Source: CAVTWD01 sp963738325
GTDB lineage: Bacteria; Actinomycetota; Acidimicrobiia; Acidimicrobiales; Ilumatobacteraceae
Direction: 5' to 3'
Assembly (NCBI GenBank): GCA_963738325.1
Contig: CAVTWD010000008.1
Coordinates: forward strand, 124,001-188,000
DNA: 64,000 nucleotides
Shown: positions 48,377 to 57,161 of the stretch, piece after piece
Layout of the letters: every line of letters starts with the position of its first letter
How positions within the stretch are numbered: position 1 is the first letter of the stretch
Position numbers and translations under genes: made by a program
Notes under the pieces: model-generated
Seen by the model: only the letters and a program-made list of their open reading frames with translations
What the model was told of the DNA's origin: nothing
Database searches by the model: none

Positions 48377-49738
48377 CTAGTCGGCGGCGTCGGCCAGCGC
48401 CTCGGCGAGCGAAGGATGCACGAGGAGGCTGTCCACGATGTCGCTCACCTTGAGGTTGGCCGTCACGGCCAAGGCGATGACGGAGATCAGCTCCGCAGCG
48501 TGACGCCCGACGATCGAACCCCCCAACACGACGCCCGTGGCGGGGTCGGAGAGGATCTTCACGAAGCCCCGGGTGTCGTTGTCGATCAACGCCTTGGGAG
48601 CCGCGGCGTAGGGCACCTTGGTCACCCGGATCTTGCGTCCGGCGGCGAAGGCGTCGGCCTCGGCCAGGCCGACGTCGGCGATCTCGGGCTCGGTGAATAT
48701 GGCGGAGGCGGCCTTGTCGTAGTCGAGGTGGCGATGCTCCCGGGTGTGGAGGCCCATGACGTGCTCGGCCACCTTCCGGCCCTGCATCGACGCCACCGAC
48801 GACAGCGGCAGCTTCCCGGAGACATCGCCGGCCGCGTAGAGGTGCGCGATGTTCGACTGGCAATGATGGTTGATGCGGATGTAGCCCGCCGGGTCGACGT
48901 CGACGCCGGCCTCGGCGAGGCCGAGCCCCTCGCTGTTCGGGATGCTGCCGATGGCGAGCAGCGCGTGGCTGCCGGCCACTGACCGGCCGTCGTCGCAGCG
49001 CACGAGCACGCCGTCATCGGTGCGGTCGATGGCGTTCGCCCGGGCCCCCTTCAGCAGACGGACGCCCCGGTCGAGGAAATCGGTCTCGAGTGCGGCGGCC
49101 ACCTCGGCGTCCTTCGTGGGCAGCACCTGCTGCCGGCTCACGATGAGCGAGACCTTCGAGCCGAGCGTGTTGAACATGTGCACGAACTCGACGCCCGTGA
49201 CCCCCGAGCCGATCACGACGAGGTGCTCGGGCATGACGGGCGGCGGGTAGCAGTCGCGCGTCGTGAGGATGCGGTCGCCGTCGGGCACGACCCAGTCGGG
49301 GATGCGGGGCCGGGACCCGGTCGAGATCAACACCGCGTCGGGATAGAGCTCCTCGACGCCGGTGGAGGTTTCGACCACGACCTTTCGAGTGCCCTCGAGG
49401 TGGGCCCGCCCGCTCAGGATCCGCACCGACTGGCTCGACAGCAGCTCGATCAGCGAGCGGTTGAGGCGACCCACGATCGTCTCGACGCGCTCCTTCAGGT
49501 CGGCCAAGTCGACGTCGGGCTCGAGGGTCTCCAACCCGAAGCCCTGGGCCCGGCGGGTGAACGACATGGCGCCGCCGGTCGCGATCATCGTCTTCGACGG
49601 GATGCAGTCCCACAGGTTGGCGGCTCCACCGATGATCTCCTGCTCGATGAGCGTGACCTCCCCGCCGAGGCGCGCCGCGTGCGTGGCCGCGGTCGCCCCG
49701 GCCGGACCGCCCCCGATGATCACGAAATGCAGCGCCAT
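48377..49738 (-). CDS. lpdA: LpdA-like FAD/NAD(P)H oxidoreductase without the redox cysteine pair
   Basis: 453 residues of the dihydrolipoamide-dehydrogenase fold. FAD loop FVIIGGGPAGATAATH (5-20), NAD loop VVIGSGVTGVEFVHMF, LYAAGDVSG and C-terminal HPSLAE (His441, Glu446). Where true Lpd enzymes have CxxxxC this one reads GGAANLWDCIPSKT: Ala40 replaces the first cysteine and only Cys45 remains, so no disulfide can form. M. tuberculosis LpdA (Rv3303c), a quinone reductase, has a similarly altered site, and the synteny supports that match. It probably reduces quinones or other small acceptors with NAD(P)H. ATG 49738 starts it. Confidence 0.85.
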   Translation of the reverse strand: MALHFVIIGGGPAGATAATHAARLGGEVTLIEQEIIGGAANLWDCIPSKTMIATGGAMSFTRRAQGFGLETLEPDVDLADLKERVETIVGRLNRSLIELLSSQSVRILSGRAHLEGTRKVVVETSTGVEELYPDAVLISTGSRPRIPDWVVPDGDRILTTRDCYPPPVMPEHLVVIGSGVTGVEFVHMFNTLGSKVSLIVSRQQVLPTKDAEVAAALETDFLDRGVRLLKGARANAIDRTDDGVLVRCDDGRSVAGSHALLAIGSIPNSEGLGLAEAGVDVDPAGYIRINHHCQSNIAHLYAAGDVSGKLPLSSVASMQGRKVAEHVMGLHTREHRHLDYDKAASAIFTEPEIADVGLAEADAFAAGRKIRVTKVPYAAAPKALIDNDTRGFVKILSDPATGVVLGGSIVGRHAAELISVIALAVTANLKVSDIVDSLLVHPSLAEALADAAD

Positions 49739-49758
49739 CGGGTTCCGAGGCTAGTGCC

Positions 49759-49785
49759 GGAGGGGGAGGTTCTCCCTCCCCCTCC
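49759..49785 (-). terminator. 11-bp G/C hairpin after the M15 peptidase gene
   Basis: GGAGGGGGAGG (49759-49769) pairs with CCTCCCCCTCC (49775-49785) around TTCTC. On the minus strand it begins 15 bp after the stop at 49801. It resembles the other two hairpins in sequence (AGGGGGAGGGAGAACCT on the minus strand). Confidence 0.6.
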
Positions 49786-49800
49786 AGGTGACACCCCGGC

Positions 49801-51200
49801 TCAGCCGTTGACGCTCTCGTCCTCCTCGGGCCGGACGAAGAGCTGATCGCGGCTGTCGGTCGCCGTCGGGTTCGGCGGCACCGCGGCCCGCTCGGGAGCA
49901 TTGGGACTCGGCGTGCGGGTGACGCCCGCGACGTTGGGGCAGTAGCGAGAGGGGTAGCTGAGCAGATCACGCCGCTCGCCGACGTATTCGAAGTGCATGC
50001 CGTCGGGATCGAGGAAGTTGCCTCCCCAAGCGAATCCGTACTTCCGGAAGATCTGCACGATGGTGCAGTTCATGTGAGGCACGCAACCCAGACAGTTGGT
50101 CACCGTGTTCATGTCGATGGCGCCGCCCCACGAATGGCGACTGATGGAACCACCGGTCGTGCTCCCGTTGGCGCGCACCTCGCGGGCGCCGTAGCAACCG
50201 CCGGCGCTGTTCGTGTTGGCCCGGTCGATGAGGCCGCCCAGGCCCCGGGCCGTCACCTCGGCGAGCGCGGCCTGGATCCCGGGCTCGACGAGGCGATGGC
50301 AGTAGGTGTTGATCGTGCCGCCACCGACCGGGATGGCATAGCGGAAGATGTTGGCCGAGCGCCACGCCGCGTCCTGCGTGATCGAGTTGCCCGAGCCCGT
50401 ATACGAGAATTCGCCGAGCTTCAGCTTCTCGTTGGCCGTCGACAACGTGCTGTCCGGGTTCGGCGGGTCCCACGAGCGCACGATCCGGATGGTCGGCTGC
50501 ACCAGCCCGTTCGCGGTGAGCGCCTGGCCGAGGCGCGTCAGGCTGGGGAATCCGAAGATCACCACCTCGTCGGGCCGGTAGTAGCCGAGCGTGTGGAACA
50601 GCTCGGGCGTCATGAGCACCTCGGCCCCCCCCGTGAGCGTGGCGCGGCCACCAGGCCGACCCGCAGCGGCACCGGATGGGCGGCCGCGTTCCAGAGGTAG
50701 ACGAAGTCACCGGCTCGGATGCCGTGGATCGTCGCCGTGATCTGGTTGATCACGACCTGTCGGGCAGCGATGACTCCAGCCACGGTCCTGCTCAAGATGC
50801 GCCCAACCGCGTCGCTCGGGACGGCGCTCGTCGACAACCCGTAGCGGTACCCCGGCGGCGGCGCCTGCACCACCTTGCCGGCGCGCACGACGGCCGTCAT
50901 GCCGAGGGTGGCTCCTTCCGTGATGAGCCCGACGGCACCGGCCTGATGGGCGGCGTTGAAAGCGGCGATCGCGACACCGCCCGGGAGTTGGCGGGAGGTG
51001 TAGACGCTCACCGCGGCGCTGACAATGCCCGGAGGCGCCGCTCGGGCCGTGGCCGTGATCCCGCCGCGGGCGAACAAGTTGGCGGGGAACGAGGGCTTGG
51101 CCGCCGGCCGGGCATCGTCTTGCTTGGCCGCCAGGACGCCCACTCCCGCGGTAGCTGCAAGTGCCACCACCAGCAGCGCCCGTGGCGTCAGGCGGTGCAT
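49801..51200 (-). pseudogene. Secreted M15-type (VanY-like) carboxypeptidase, one frameshift
   Basis: About 466 residues once joined. ATG 51200 starts a signal peptide (MHRLTPRALLVVALAATAGVGVLAA) and a roughly 190-residue N-terminal domain rich in Ala/Val (SAVPSDAVGRILSRTVAGV). The reading frame breaks near 50640, in or next to a run of eight G; one added base lets it continue as GGAEVLMTPELFHTLGYYRPDE. The C-terminal part carries the M15 zinc-site pattern SRHSWGGAIDMN and DPDGMHFEYV. Such enzymes trim peptidoglycan stem peptides or crosslinks. The homopolymer makes a sequencing error likely. Confidence 0.75.
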
Positions 51201-51311
51201 CCCGGCACCCTACCCGTCCCCTTCGGCGGGCTCGGACACCCTCTCGATGGCCCTGGTCATGGCGCGAAGCCAGCGGCCGAGCCCGTCGTCGCGCTTGTAG
51301 CGTGGCACTTC

Positions 51312-52886
51312 GTGCCCCCCGAGCGGCCCGAGCCCCCTGACGTGTCCGAGCCTCCTGGCGCGTCCGGCAGCGGCGACGCGGCCTGCGCCGGGGAGGCGGG
51401 ACCGGAGCCGGCCGGCCATCTCGCCGCCGAGCGCGCCAGCCGCCTGGCCAAGCTCGAGGAGCTACGCCACGAAGGCATCGAGCCATACCCGTACCGGTTC
51501 GACCGGAGCATCACACTCGCTGCGCTCCGTGCGGCTCACGCCGATCTCGTCCCGGGCACCGAGACGGACGAGCGGGTGCAGGTGGCGGGCCGCATCGCGC
51601 TCATCCGCCGCCAGGGCCGCCTCACCTTCGCCACGCTCCGGGATCGCGACGGCGAGGTGCAGCTCTTCGTCTCCCGCTCGGTGATCGGCGACGCCGCGCA
51701 CCGCGAGTTCGATGCGCTCGACCTCGGCGACTGGGTAGGTGCCGCCGGCATCGTGATGTCCACGCGAAGGGGCGAGCTGTCGGTGAGGGTGGAGCACTTC
51801 GAGCTGCTGGCCAAGGCGTTACGGCCGCTGCCCGACAAGTACCGGGGCCTGAGTGACGTCGACACGCGCTACCGGCAGCGGTACGTCGATCTCGTCGTGA
51901 ACGACGAGGCGCGGAAGGTCTTCGCGGTCCGTCACGCCGTGGTGGGGTCGGTACGCCAGACGCTCGACGCCCTCGGCTATCTCGAGGTGGAGACGCCCGT
52001 ACTCCACCTCGAAGCGGGCGGCGCCCATGCTCGCCCCTTCTCCACCTTCCATCACACCCTCGACATGGAGCTCTATCTCCGGATCGCGCTCGAGCTGCAT
52101 CTCAAGCGCCTCATCGTGGGCGGCCTGGAACGCGTCTACGAGATCGGCCGGGTCTTCCGCAACGAGGGGATCTCGACGCGTCACAACCCCGAGTTCACGA
52201 TGCTCGAGGCCTACCAGGCCTTCGCCGACTACACGGACATGATGGAGCTCACCGAGCGCCTCGTAGTCGAAGCGGCCCGCGCCGCGCTCGGCGGCACCGT
52301 CGTGAGCATCGACGGCGAGACGACCGACTTGTCGATCCCTTGGCGGCGCGCACCGATGCTCGAACTCGTGGCCGAGCGCCTCGGCCGGCGCGCTCATCCG
52401 TCCATGCCCGTGGAGGAACTACGGCGCCTCTGCGAAGCGCACGGCATCGTCTGGGAACCCCACATGGGGCCCGGCGCGCTGTGCGTCGAGCTCTACGACT
52501 CTGTGGTGGAGCCGACCCTGCGAGCCCCGACGTTCGTCCTCGACCATCCGCTCGAGGTGTCGCCGCTCGCCCGCACCCATCGGCAGGATCCCTACCTCGT
52601 CGAGCGCTTCGAGCTGGTGGTCGGGGGGCGCGAACTCGCCAATGCCTACAGCGAGCTCAATGATCCACTCGAGCAGCGGCGGCGCTTCGAGGCCGAGCAG
52701 GCGGCCAAGGCGGCGGGCAACCTCGAGGCCGGCACCGTCGACGAGGACTACTTGCGGGCCCTCGAATACGGCATGCCGCCCACCGGCGGCCTAGGCGTCG
52801 GCATCGACCGCCTCGCCATGCTGCTCGCCGGCGTGGGCTCCATCAAGGAAGTGATCCTCTTCCCCACGTTGCGGCCGGAGGCCTGA
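51312..52886 (+). CDS. lysS: Lysyl-tRNA synthetase, class II
   Basis: About 524 residues. An OB-fold anticodon-binding domain (about 85-185; VQVAGRIALIRRQGRLTFATLRDRDGEVQLFV) is followed by the catalytic core with motif 1 around VRQTLDALGYLEVETPVL, motif 2 ERVYEIGRVFRNEGISTRHNPEFTMLE and motif 3 GLGVGIDRLAMLL. The start is unclear; GTG 51312 (VPPERPEPPDV) is the first plausible in-frame site, with GTG 51342 also possible, and the first 35 residues are proline/alanine-rich. It is divergent from the M15 gene and convergent with the mutase gene. Confidence 0.93.
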   Translation: MPPERPEPPDVSEPPGASGSGDAACAGEAGPEPAGHLAAERASRLAKLEELRHEGIEPYPYRFDRSITLAALRAAHADLVPGTETDERVQVAGRIALIRRQGRLTFATLRDRDGEVQLFVSRSVIGDAAHREFDALDLGDWVGAAGIVMSTRRGELSVRVEHFELLAKALRPLPDKYRGLSDVDTRYRQRYVDLVVNDEARKVFAVRHAVVGSVRQTLDALGYLEVETPVLHLEAGGAHARPFSTFHHTLDMELYLRIALELHLKRLIVGGLERVYEIGRVFRNEGISTRHNPEFTMLEAYQAFADYTDMMELTERLVVEAARAALGGTVVSIDGETTDLSIPWRRAPMLELVAERLGRRAHPSMPVEELRRLCEAHGIVWEPHMGPGALCVELYDSVVEPTLRAPTFVLDHPLEVSPLARTHRQDPYLVERFELVVGGRELANAYSELNDPLEQRRRFEAEQAAKAAGNLEAGTVDEDYLRALEYGMPPTGGLGVGIDRLAMLLAGVGSIKEVILFPTLRPEA

Positions 52887-52949
52887 CCGCGGTGGCGGCT
52901 CGGCTCCCCGGACGGCCAACGTCTCCCGCCGGGAAGGTCCTCGCTAACG

Positions 52950-54530
52950 CTAACGAGCGGGGTGGTAGACCCCGAAGACTTCGCGGAAGGTGTCGCTGAC
53001 TTCGCCCAACGTCGCGTGCGCCTTGAGGGCGACGCGGATCGGGGGGAGGAGGTTCTGGGTGCCTCGGGCGGCGGCCCGCACGTCGTCGAGCGCGGCGAGG
53101 ACCGCGGCCTGGTCGCGGTCGGCGCGGAACCGCTGGAGCCGCTCGATCTGCCGGCGTTGGAGACCGGGGTCGATCGGGAAGATCTCCGGCTCGACGCGCT
53201 CTTCCTCCGTGAAGCGGTTGACACCCACGATCACCCGCTCGCCGTCGTCGATCGACTTGGTGTACTCGTACGCGGCCTGCTCGATCTCGTCCATCTGGTA
53301 GCCGGCCTCGATGGCGGCTACGGCCCCGCCCATCTCGTCGATCTTCGCGAGGTACTCCCAGGCCCGTCGCTCGACCTCGTCGGTCAGTGATTCGACGAGG
53401 TAGGAGCCGGCGAGCGGGTCGGGAGTGTCGACCACGCCGCTCTCGTAGCCGATGATCTGCTGCGTCCGCAGTGCCACCGTGACCGCCTGTTCGGTGGGCA
53501 GCCCGAGCGCCTCGTCGAACCCGTTGGTGTGGAGGCTCTGGGTACCGCCGAGCACCGCGCTCAATGCCTGGAGCGTCACCCGCGCCACGTTGTTGTGCGG
53601 TTGCTGTGCCGTGAGCGTGCTGCCACCGGTTTGGGTGTGGAAGCGGAGCAGCTTCGACGCCTCCTTCTTCGCCCCGAACCGCTCGGTCATGAGGCGGTAC
53701 CAGATGCGACGCGCGGCGCGGTACTTGGCCACCTCTTCGAAGAAGTTGTTGTGCGCGTTCCAGAAGAACGAGAGGTGGGGCGCGAACTCGTCGATGTCGA
53801 GACCCGTGGCCAGCGCGGCCTCGACGTAGGCCACGCCGTCGGCGATGGTGAAGGCGATCTCCTGGACGGCCGTCGACCCCGCCTCACGGATGTGGTAGCC
53901 GCTGATCGAGATCGTGTTCCATCGTGGGATGTGCTCGCGGCAGTAGGCGAAGATGTCCGTGATGATGCGCATCGACGGGCGAGGTGGGTACACGTAGGTG
54001 CCCCGCGCGATGTACTCCTTGAGGAGGTCGTTCTGGATCGTGCCGTCGACGGCGGAGCCGGGCACACCCTGCTCTTCGGCCACGAGCTCGTAGAGCAGGA
54101 GGAGGATGGCGGCCGTCGAGTTGATCGTCATCGAGGTGGTGACCTCGGCGAGGGGGATCCCGTCGAGGAGCCGGCGCATGTCGTCGAGGGAGGAGATGGC
54201 CACGCCGACCTTGCCCACCTCGCCCTCGGCGCGAGGGTGATCGGAGTCGTAGCCCATCTGCGTCGGCAGGTCGAAGGCACACGAGAGGCCGGTCTGCCCG
54301 GCGCGGAGGAGGAACTTGAACCGCTCGTTCGTCGCCTCGGCAGTGCCGAAGCCCGCGTACTGGCGCATCGTCCACAACCGGCCTCGGTACATCGTCGGGT
54401 ACACACCGCGGGTGTAGGGTGGCTGGCCCGGGAGCCCGAGCTTCTCGACCGGGTCCCAACCGGCGAGATCCTCCGCCGTGTAGACGGGCTTGATCTCGAT
54501 CCCCGCGTCGGTGCGCCGCACGTCTTCCAT
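52950..54530 (-). CDS. B12-dependent acyl-CoA mutase, large (catalytic) subunit
   Basis: 526 residues of the methylmalonyl-CoA mutase family without the C-terminal cobalamin-binding domain. YPTMYRGRLWTMRQYAGFGTAEATNERFKFLL, CAFDLPTQMGYDSDHPRAEGEVGKVGVAISSLDDM, TSMTINSTAAILLLLY and GGTQSLHTNGFDEALGLPTEQAV are diagnostic. Stand-alone large subunits pair with a separate small B12-binding protein, not found here. The GRLWTMRQYAGFGTAE form fits the isobutyryl-/ethylmalonyl-/archaeal-type subgroup, but sequence alone does not settle the substrate. Start ATG 54530 lies in CATG. The adenosyltransferase at 60.8 kb would supply its cofactor. Confidence 0.9.
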   Translation of the reverse strand: MEDVRRTDAGIEIKPVYTAEDLAGWDPVEKLGLPGQPPYTRGVYPTMYRGRLWTMRQYAGFGTAEATNERFKFLLRAGQTGLSCAFDLPTQMGYDSDHPRAEGEVGKVGVAISSLDDMRRLLDGIPLAEVTTSMTINSTAAILLLLYELVAEEQGVPGSAVDGTIQNDLLKEYIARGTYVYPPRPSMRIITDIFAYCREHIPRWNTISISGYHIREAGSTAVQEIAFTIADGVAYVEAALATGLDIDEFAPHLSFFWNAHNNFFEEVAKYRAARRIWYRLMTERFGAKKEASKLLRFHTQTGGSTLTAQQPHNNVARVTLQALSAVLGGTQSLHTNGFDEALGLPTEQAVTVALRTQQIIGYESGVVDTPDPLAGSYLVESLTDEVERRAWEYLAKIDEMGGAVAAIEAGYQMDEIEQAAYEYTKSIDDGERVIVGVNRFTEEERVEPEIFPIDPGLQRRQIERLQRFRADRDQAAVLAALDDVRAAARGTQNLLPPIRVALKAHATLGEVSDTFREVFGVYHPAR

Positions 54531-54609
54531 GACTGAAGGTTACGGCGGGCGGGACGCGACAGCCCAGGTGATCGCCTCGACCAGGCGGGATTGCTTACGC
54601 TCCCGCGCC

Positions 54610-55800
54610 GTGCGCTCCCCGTTGCGCTGGTTGATCGTGGCGCTCTTGGTCGTGCACGCGGCCAGCGCGCTGCGGGTGGCGGCGGAGAGCGACTGGTTCC
54701 ACGCGCGCTTCGCCAGCGGGGACAACATCCGCTACCACGAGATCGCGAGTGCGCCCGGGCTTCCCTACCGCGATCATGCCGTGGAGTACCCGCCCCTCAG
54801 CTGGGGGTTCATCGAGCTCCTCGACCGCTCCTCCAACCTCGAGACCACGGGTCGGATCCTTGTCGCGACGCAGATCCTGGCGGATGCCGCCATCGCCTTC
54901 GCGCTCGTCTACGGCTGGGGGACGAGTGCTGGCGTCGCGTGGTTGGCCCTGCTGTTGCCGCTCGTGTGGGAAGGGTGGATCTACGGCCGCTTCGACCTCC
55001 TCTCGGTGGCCGTCGCCATGTGGGGCCTCGCCCTCGCGCGCCGCCATCGTGAACGCCTCGGCGGCGCGCTCGTCGGCCTCGGGTTCTTCATCAAGACATG
55101 GCCGATCGTCACCGTGCCGGGCTTCGCGGTGGAACGCCGCCCTCGTGCCCTCAAGACGGCGGTGTTCACCGTCGCCGGGGGGCTCGTGGCGTGGTTCGCC
55201 CTCGGCGGGCTCCAAGGGTTCCAGCAAGTGCTGAGCTTCCGCGGTGCGCGCGGTTGGCAGATCGAGAGCAGCGTCGGCAGCCTCTACTTGCTCGACAGCA
55301 CGCTGCCCACCCTGTCCGAGGAAGGTGCGCTGCGCATCGGTCACGCCACCGGGCTGCAGAAGGGCGCCCTCGCCGCCCTCCTCGTCGCGGGCCTCGTCAT
55401 CACGTGGCTCCTGGCGGCACGTGCGGCACGTGCGGGGCGGACGAGCGCGGCCGACGTGAGCGCACTGGCCGAGATCGTCTGCGTCGTGCTGTTGCTGGTG
55501 CTCTCGCCGTTGCTCTCGCCGCAGTACCTCGTATGGCTGATCCCGTTCGTCGCGATTCGGTGGAAGGACTGGAGCATCACCATCCTCACCCTCACCGCGA
55601 CGGTGTTCACCGCGCTCGTGGCCCGCAACTACAACCAGCTCCTGAACAACGGGACGGGTTGGGTCCTCCTGCTCATCAGCCGCAACGTCCTCCTCGTGTG
55701 CATCGCCTTGGTCGGCGTGCGGAGGCTGCTTGCGCTCGGCCACGCGCCCTCGGCGTCGGTGAGCCCGAGCGGGGCGAGTGTGACGGCTCGGCTGCCGTGA
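54610..55800 (+). CDS. GT87-like polytopic membrane glycosyltransferase
   Basis: About 396 residues with ten or so membrane segments. An early outside loop has SGDNIRYHEIASAPGLPYRDHAVEYPPLSWGFIELL, where Asp/Glu residues and the YPP motif resemble GT-C (GT87/DUF2029) mannosyltransferases. IKTWPIVTVPGFAVERR and LSPLLSPQYLVWLIPFVAI also fit. These enzymes use polyprenyl-phosphate mannose outside the membrane. The frame is open from 54529; GTG 54610 (VRSPLRWLIVALLV) is preferred because it leaves room for promoters between divergent genes. The stop is 3 bp from the convergent rhodanese-ThiF gene. Confidence 0.75.
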   Translation: MRSPLRWLIVALLVVHAASALRVAAESDWFHARFASGDNIRYHEIASAPGLPYRDHAVEYPPLSWGFIELLDRSSNLETTGRILVATQILADAAIAFALVYGWGTSAGVAWLALLLPLVWEGWIYGRFDLLSVAVAMWGLALARRHRERLGGALVGLGFFIKTWPIVTVPGFAVERRPRALKTAVFTVAGGLVAWFALGGLQGFQQVLSFRGARGWQIESSVGSLYLLDSTLPTLSEEGALRIGHATGLQKGALAALLVAGLVITWLLAARAARAGRTSAADVSALAEIVCVVLLLVLSPLLSPQYLVWLIPFVAIRWKDWSITILTLTATVFTALVARNYNQLLNNGTGWVLLLISRNVLLVCIALVGVRRLLALGHAPSASVSPSGASVTARLP

Positions 55801-55803
55801 CGC

Positions 55804-56970
55804 TCAGTGGGCCCGGTGCGGCATGCAGAGCTCGTCGTACTCGGCGATCACGAGCTCTGAGGGATCGATCGAGCAGGCCGGGCAGCTCGGGTCGCGCAGC
55901 ACCTTGAACGTCCGGAACGACTGCTCGAGCGCGTCGTAAGCCAAGAGACGGCCCCGCAAGGAGTCACCGAGGTCGAGGAGGAGCTTGATGGCCTCCAGCG
56001 CTTGGATCGAGCCGATGATGCCGGGCAGCACACCCAGCACGCCGGCCTCCGCGCAGGAAGGCGCCAGCTCCGCGGGAGGCGGCTCGGGGATCATGCAGCG
56101 GTAGCACGGGCCGCGATACGGGTCGAACACCGTGGCCTGCCCCTCGAAGCGGAAGATCGACCCGTGCACCACCGGGATGCGCTTCACGAGTGACGCGTCG
56201 TTCAGCAGGTAACGGCTCGGGAAGTTGTCGGCGCCGTCGACGATCACGTCGTACCCATCGACGAGGTCGAGCACGTTGTCGGCCGACAGCCTGGTGTCGT
56301 GCACGACCACGCTCACATCGGGGTTCAACGCGGTGAGGGTCTTCTTGGCCGAGTCGACCTTGCGCTCGCCGATCCGGTCGACGTTGTGCAGGATCTGGCG
56401 CTGGAGGTTCGACGCGTCCACCTCGTCCATGTCGACGATGCCGAGCGTGCCGACGCCGGCGGCCGCCAAGTAGAGGGCGGCGGGCGAGCCGAGCCCCCCC
56501 GCGCCGAGCAGCAGCACCTTGCTGTCGAGCAGCTTCACCTGACCCTCCACCCCGATCTCGGGCAGCAGGAGGTGACGCTGGTAGCGATTGCGCTGGTCGG
56601 GCGTGAGCGTGACGGGAACCCGCCACTCCCGCCCCTCGTCCTTCCAGCGCCCGAATCCCCCTGCCATCGACACGACGTCCTGGTAGCCGAGCTCGGCCAT
56701 GGTCTTGGCCGCGAACGCCGAACGGACCCCGCCCGCGCAGTAGACGATCACGTGGGCGGTCTTGTCGGGCAACTTCTGCTCGACCTGGCTCTCGAGGTGT
56801 CCCCGCGGGATGTGGATCGCGCCCGGCAGCGCGCCCTGCTCGTACTCGTCGGGTTCGCGGACGTCGAGCACGATGGTTCCGGGCGCGGCGAGCGCGGCCT
56901 CGGCCGTCGCCGGGCCGACCTCGCGGATTTGTGACTTCGTCTGGGCCAAGAGATCGCGGAAACCGGCCAT
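55804..56970 (-). CDS. moeZ: Rhodanese-ThiF fusion, MoeB/MoeZ-like adenylyltransferase
   Basis: 388 residues in the order rhodanese (about 15-118) then E1-like ThiF domain (about 124-388). Rhodanese active Cys78 lies in VYCAGGVRS. The ThiF part has GAGGLGS (156-162), the ATP-contacting VDMDEVDASNLQRQ, Cys306 in PSCAEAGVLG as likely sulfur-accepting residue, and zinc cysteines 289/292 and 363/366. It adenylates and sulfurates the C-terminal glycine of small carrier proteins for molybdopterin or thiamine/cysteine synthesis. Mycobacterial MoeZ has the opposite domain order. ATG 56970 starts it. Confidence 0.92.
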   Translation of the reverse strand: MAGFRDLLAQTKSQIREVGPATAEAALAAPGTIVLDVREPDEYEQGALPGAIHIPRGHLESQVEQKLPDKTAHVIVYCAGGVRSAFAAKTMAELGYQDVVSMAGGFGRWKDEGREWRVPVTLTPDQRNRYQRHLLLPEIGVEGQVKLLDSKVLLLGAGGLGSPAALYLAAAGVGTLGIVDMDEVDASNLQRQILHNVDRIGERKVDSAKKTLTALNPDVSVVVHDTRLSADNVLDLVDGYDVIVDGADNFPSRYLLNDASLVKRIPVVHGSIFRFEGQATVFDPYRGPCYRCMIPEPPPAELAPSCAEAGVLGVLPGIIGSIQALEAIKLLLDLGDSLRGRLLAYDALEQSFRTFKVLRDPSCPACSIDPSELVIAEYDELCMPHRAH

Positions 56971-57087
56971 ACCGAAAGGCTAGCAACCCGGTCGGATTTT
57001 GGCGCTTTGGCCACAGGAGGCCTGGTGAGGGGACCTGTGAAACAAATGACGCCAGTGTGTCGCCCGTCCGCAACAATCGTCACGCGC

Positions 57088-57119
57088 TTGACACACAGGT
57101 AGGTCGTGTGGCCTAGAGT
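57088..57119 (+). promoter_or_regulatory. Possible promoter of the CAP-domain gene
   Basis: A perfect TTGACA (57088-57093) is followed by TAGAGT (57114-57119), 43 bases before the GTG at 57162. The 20-bp spacer is longer than the usual 17-18, so the assignment is tentative; the TTGACA sits in a locally less GC-rich stretch. Confidence 0.35.
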
Positions 57120-57161
57120 CGCCGTCGCGCGGGCCGGCTCGGCGACGGAGGGAGAGGGTCA

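Noticed and set aside
50676..51311. A plus-strand extension of lysS by over 200 codons
   Set aside because: It is antisense to the M15 peptidase N-terminus and has no similarity to lysyl-tRNA synthetases; the enzyme starts near 51312.
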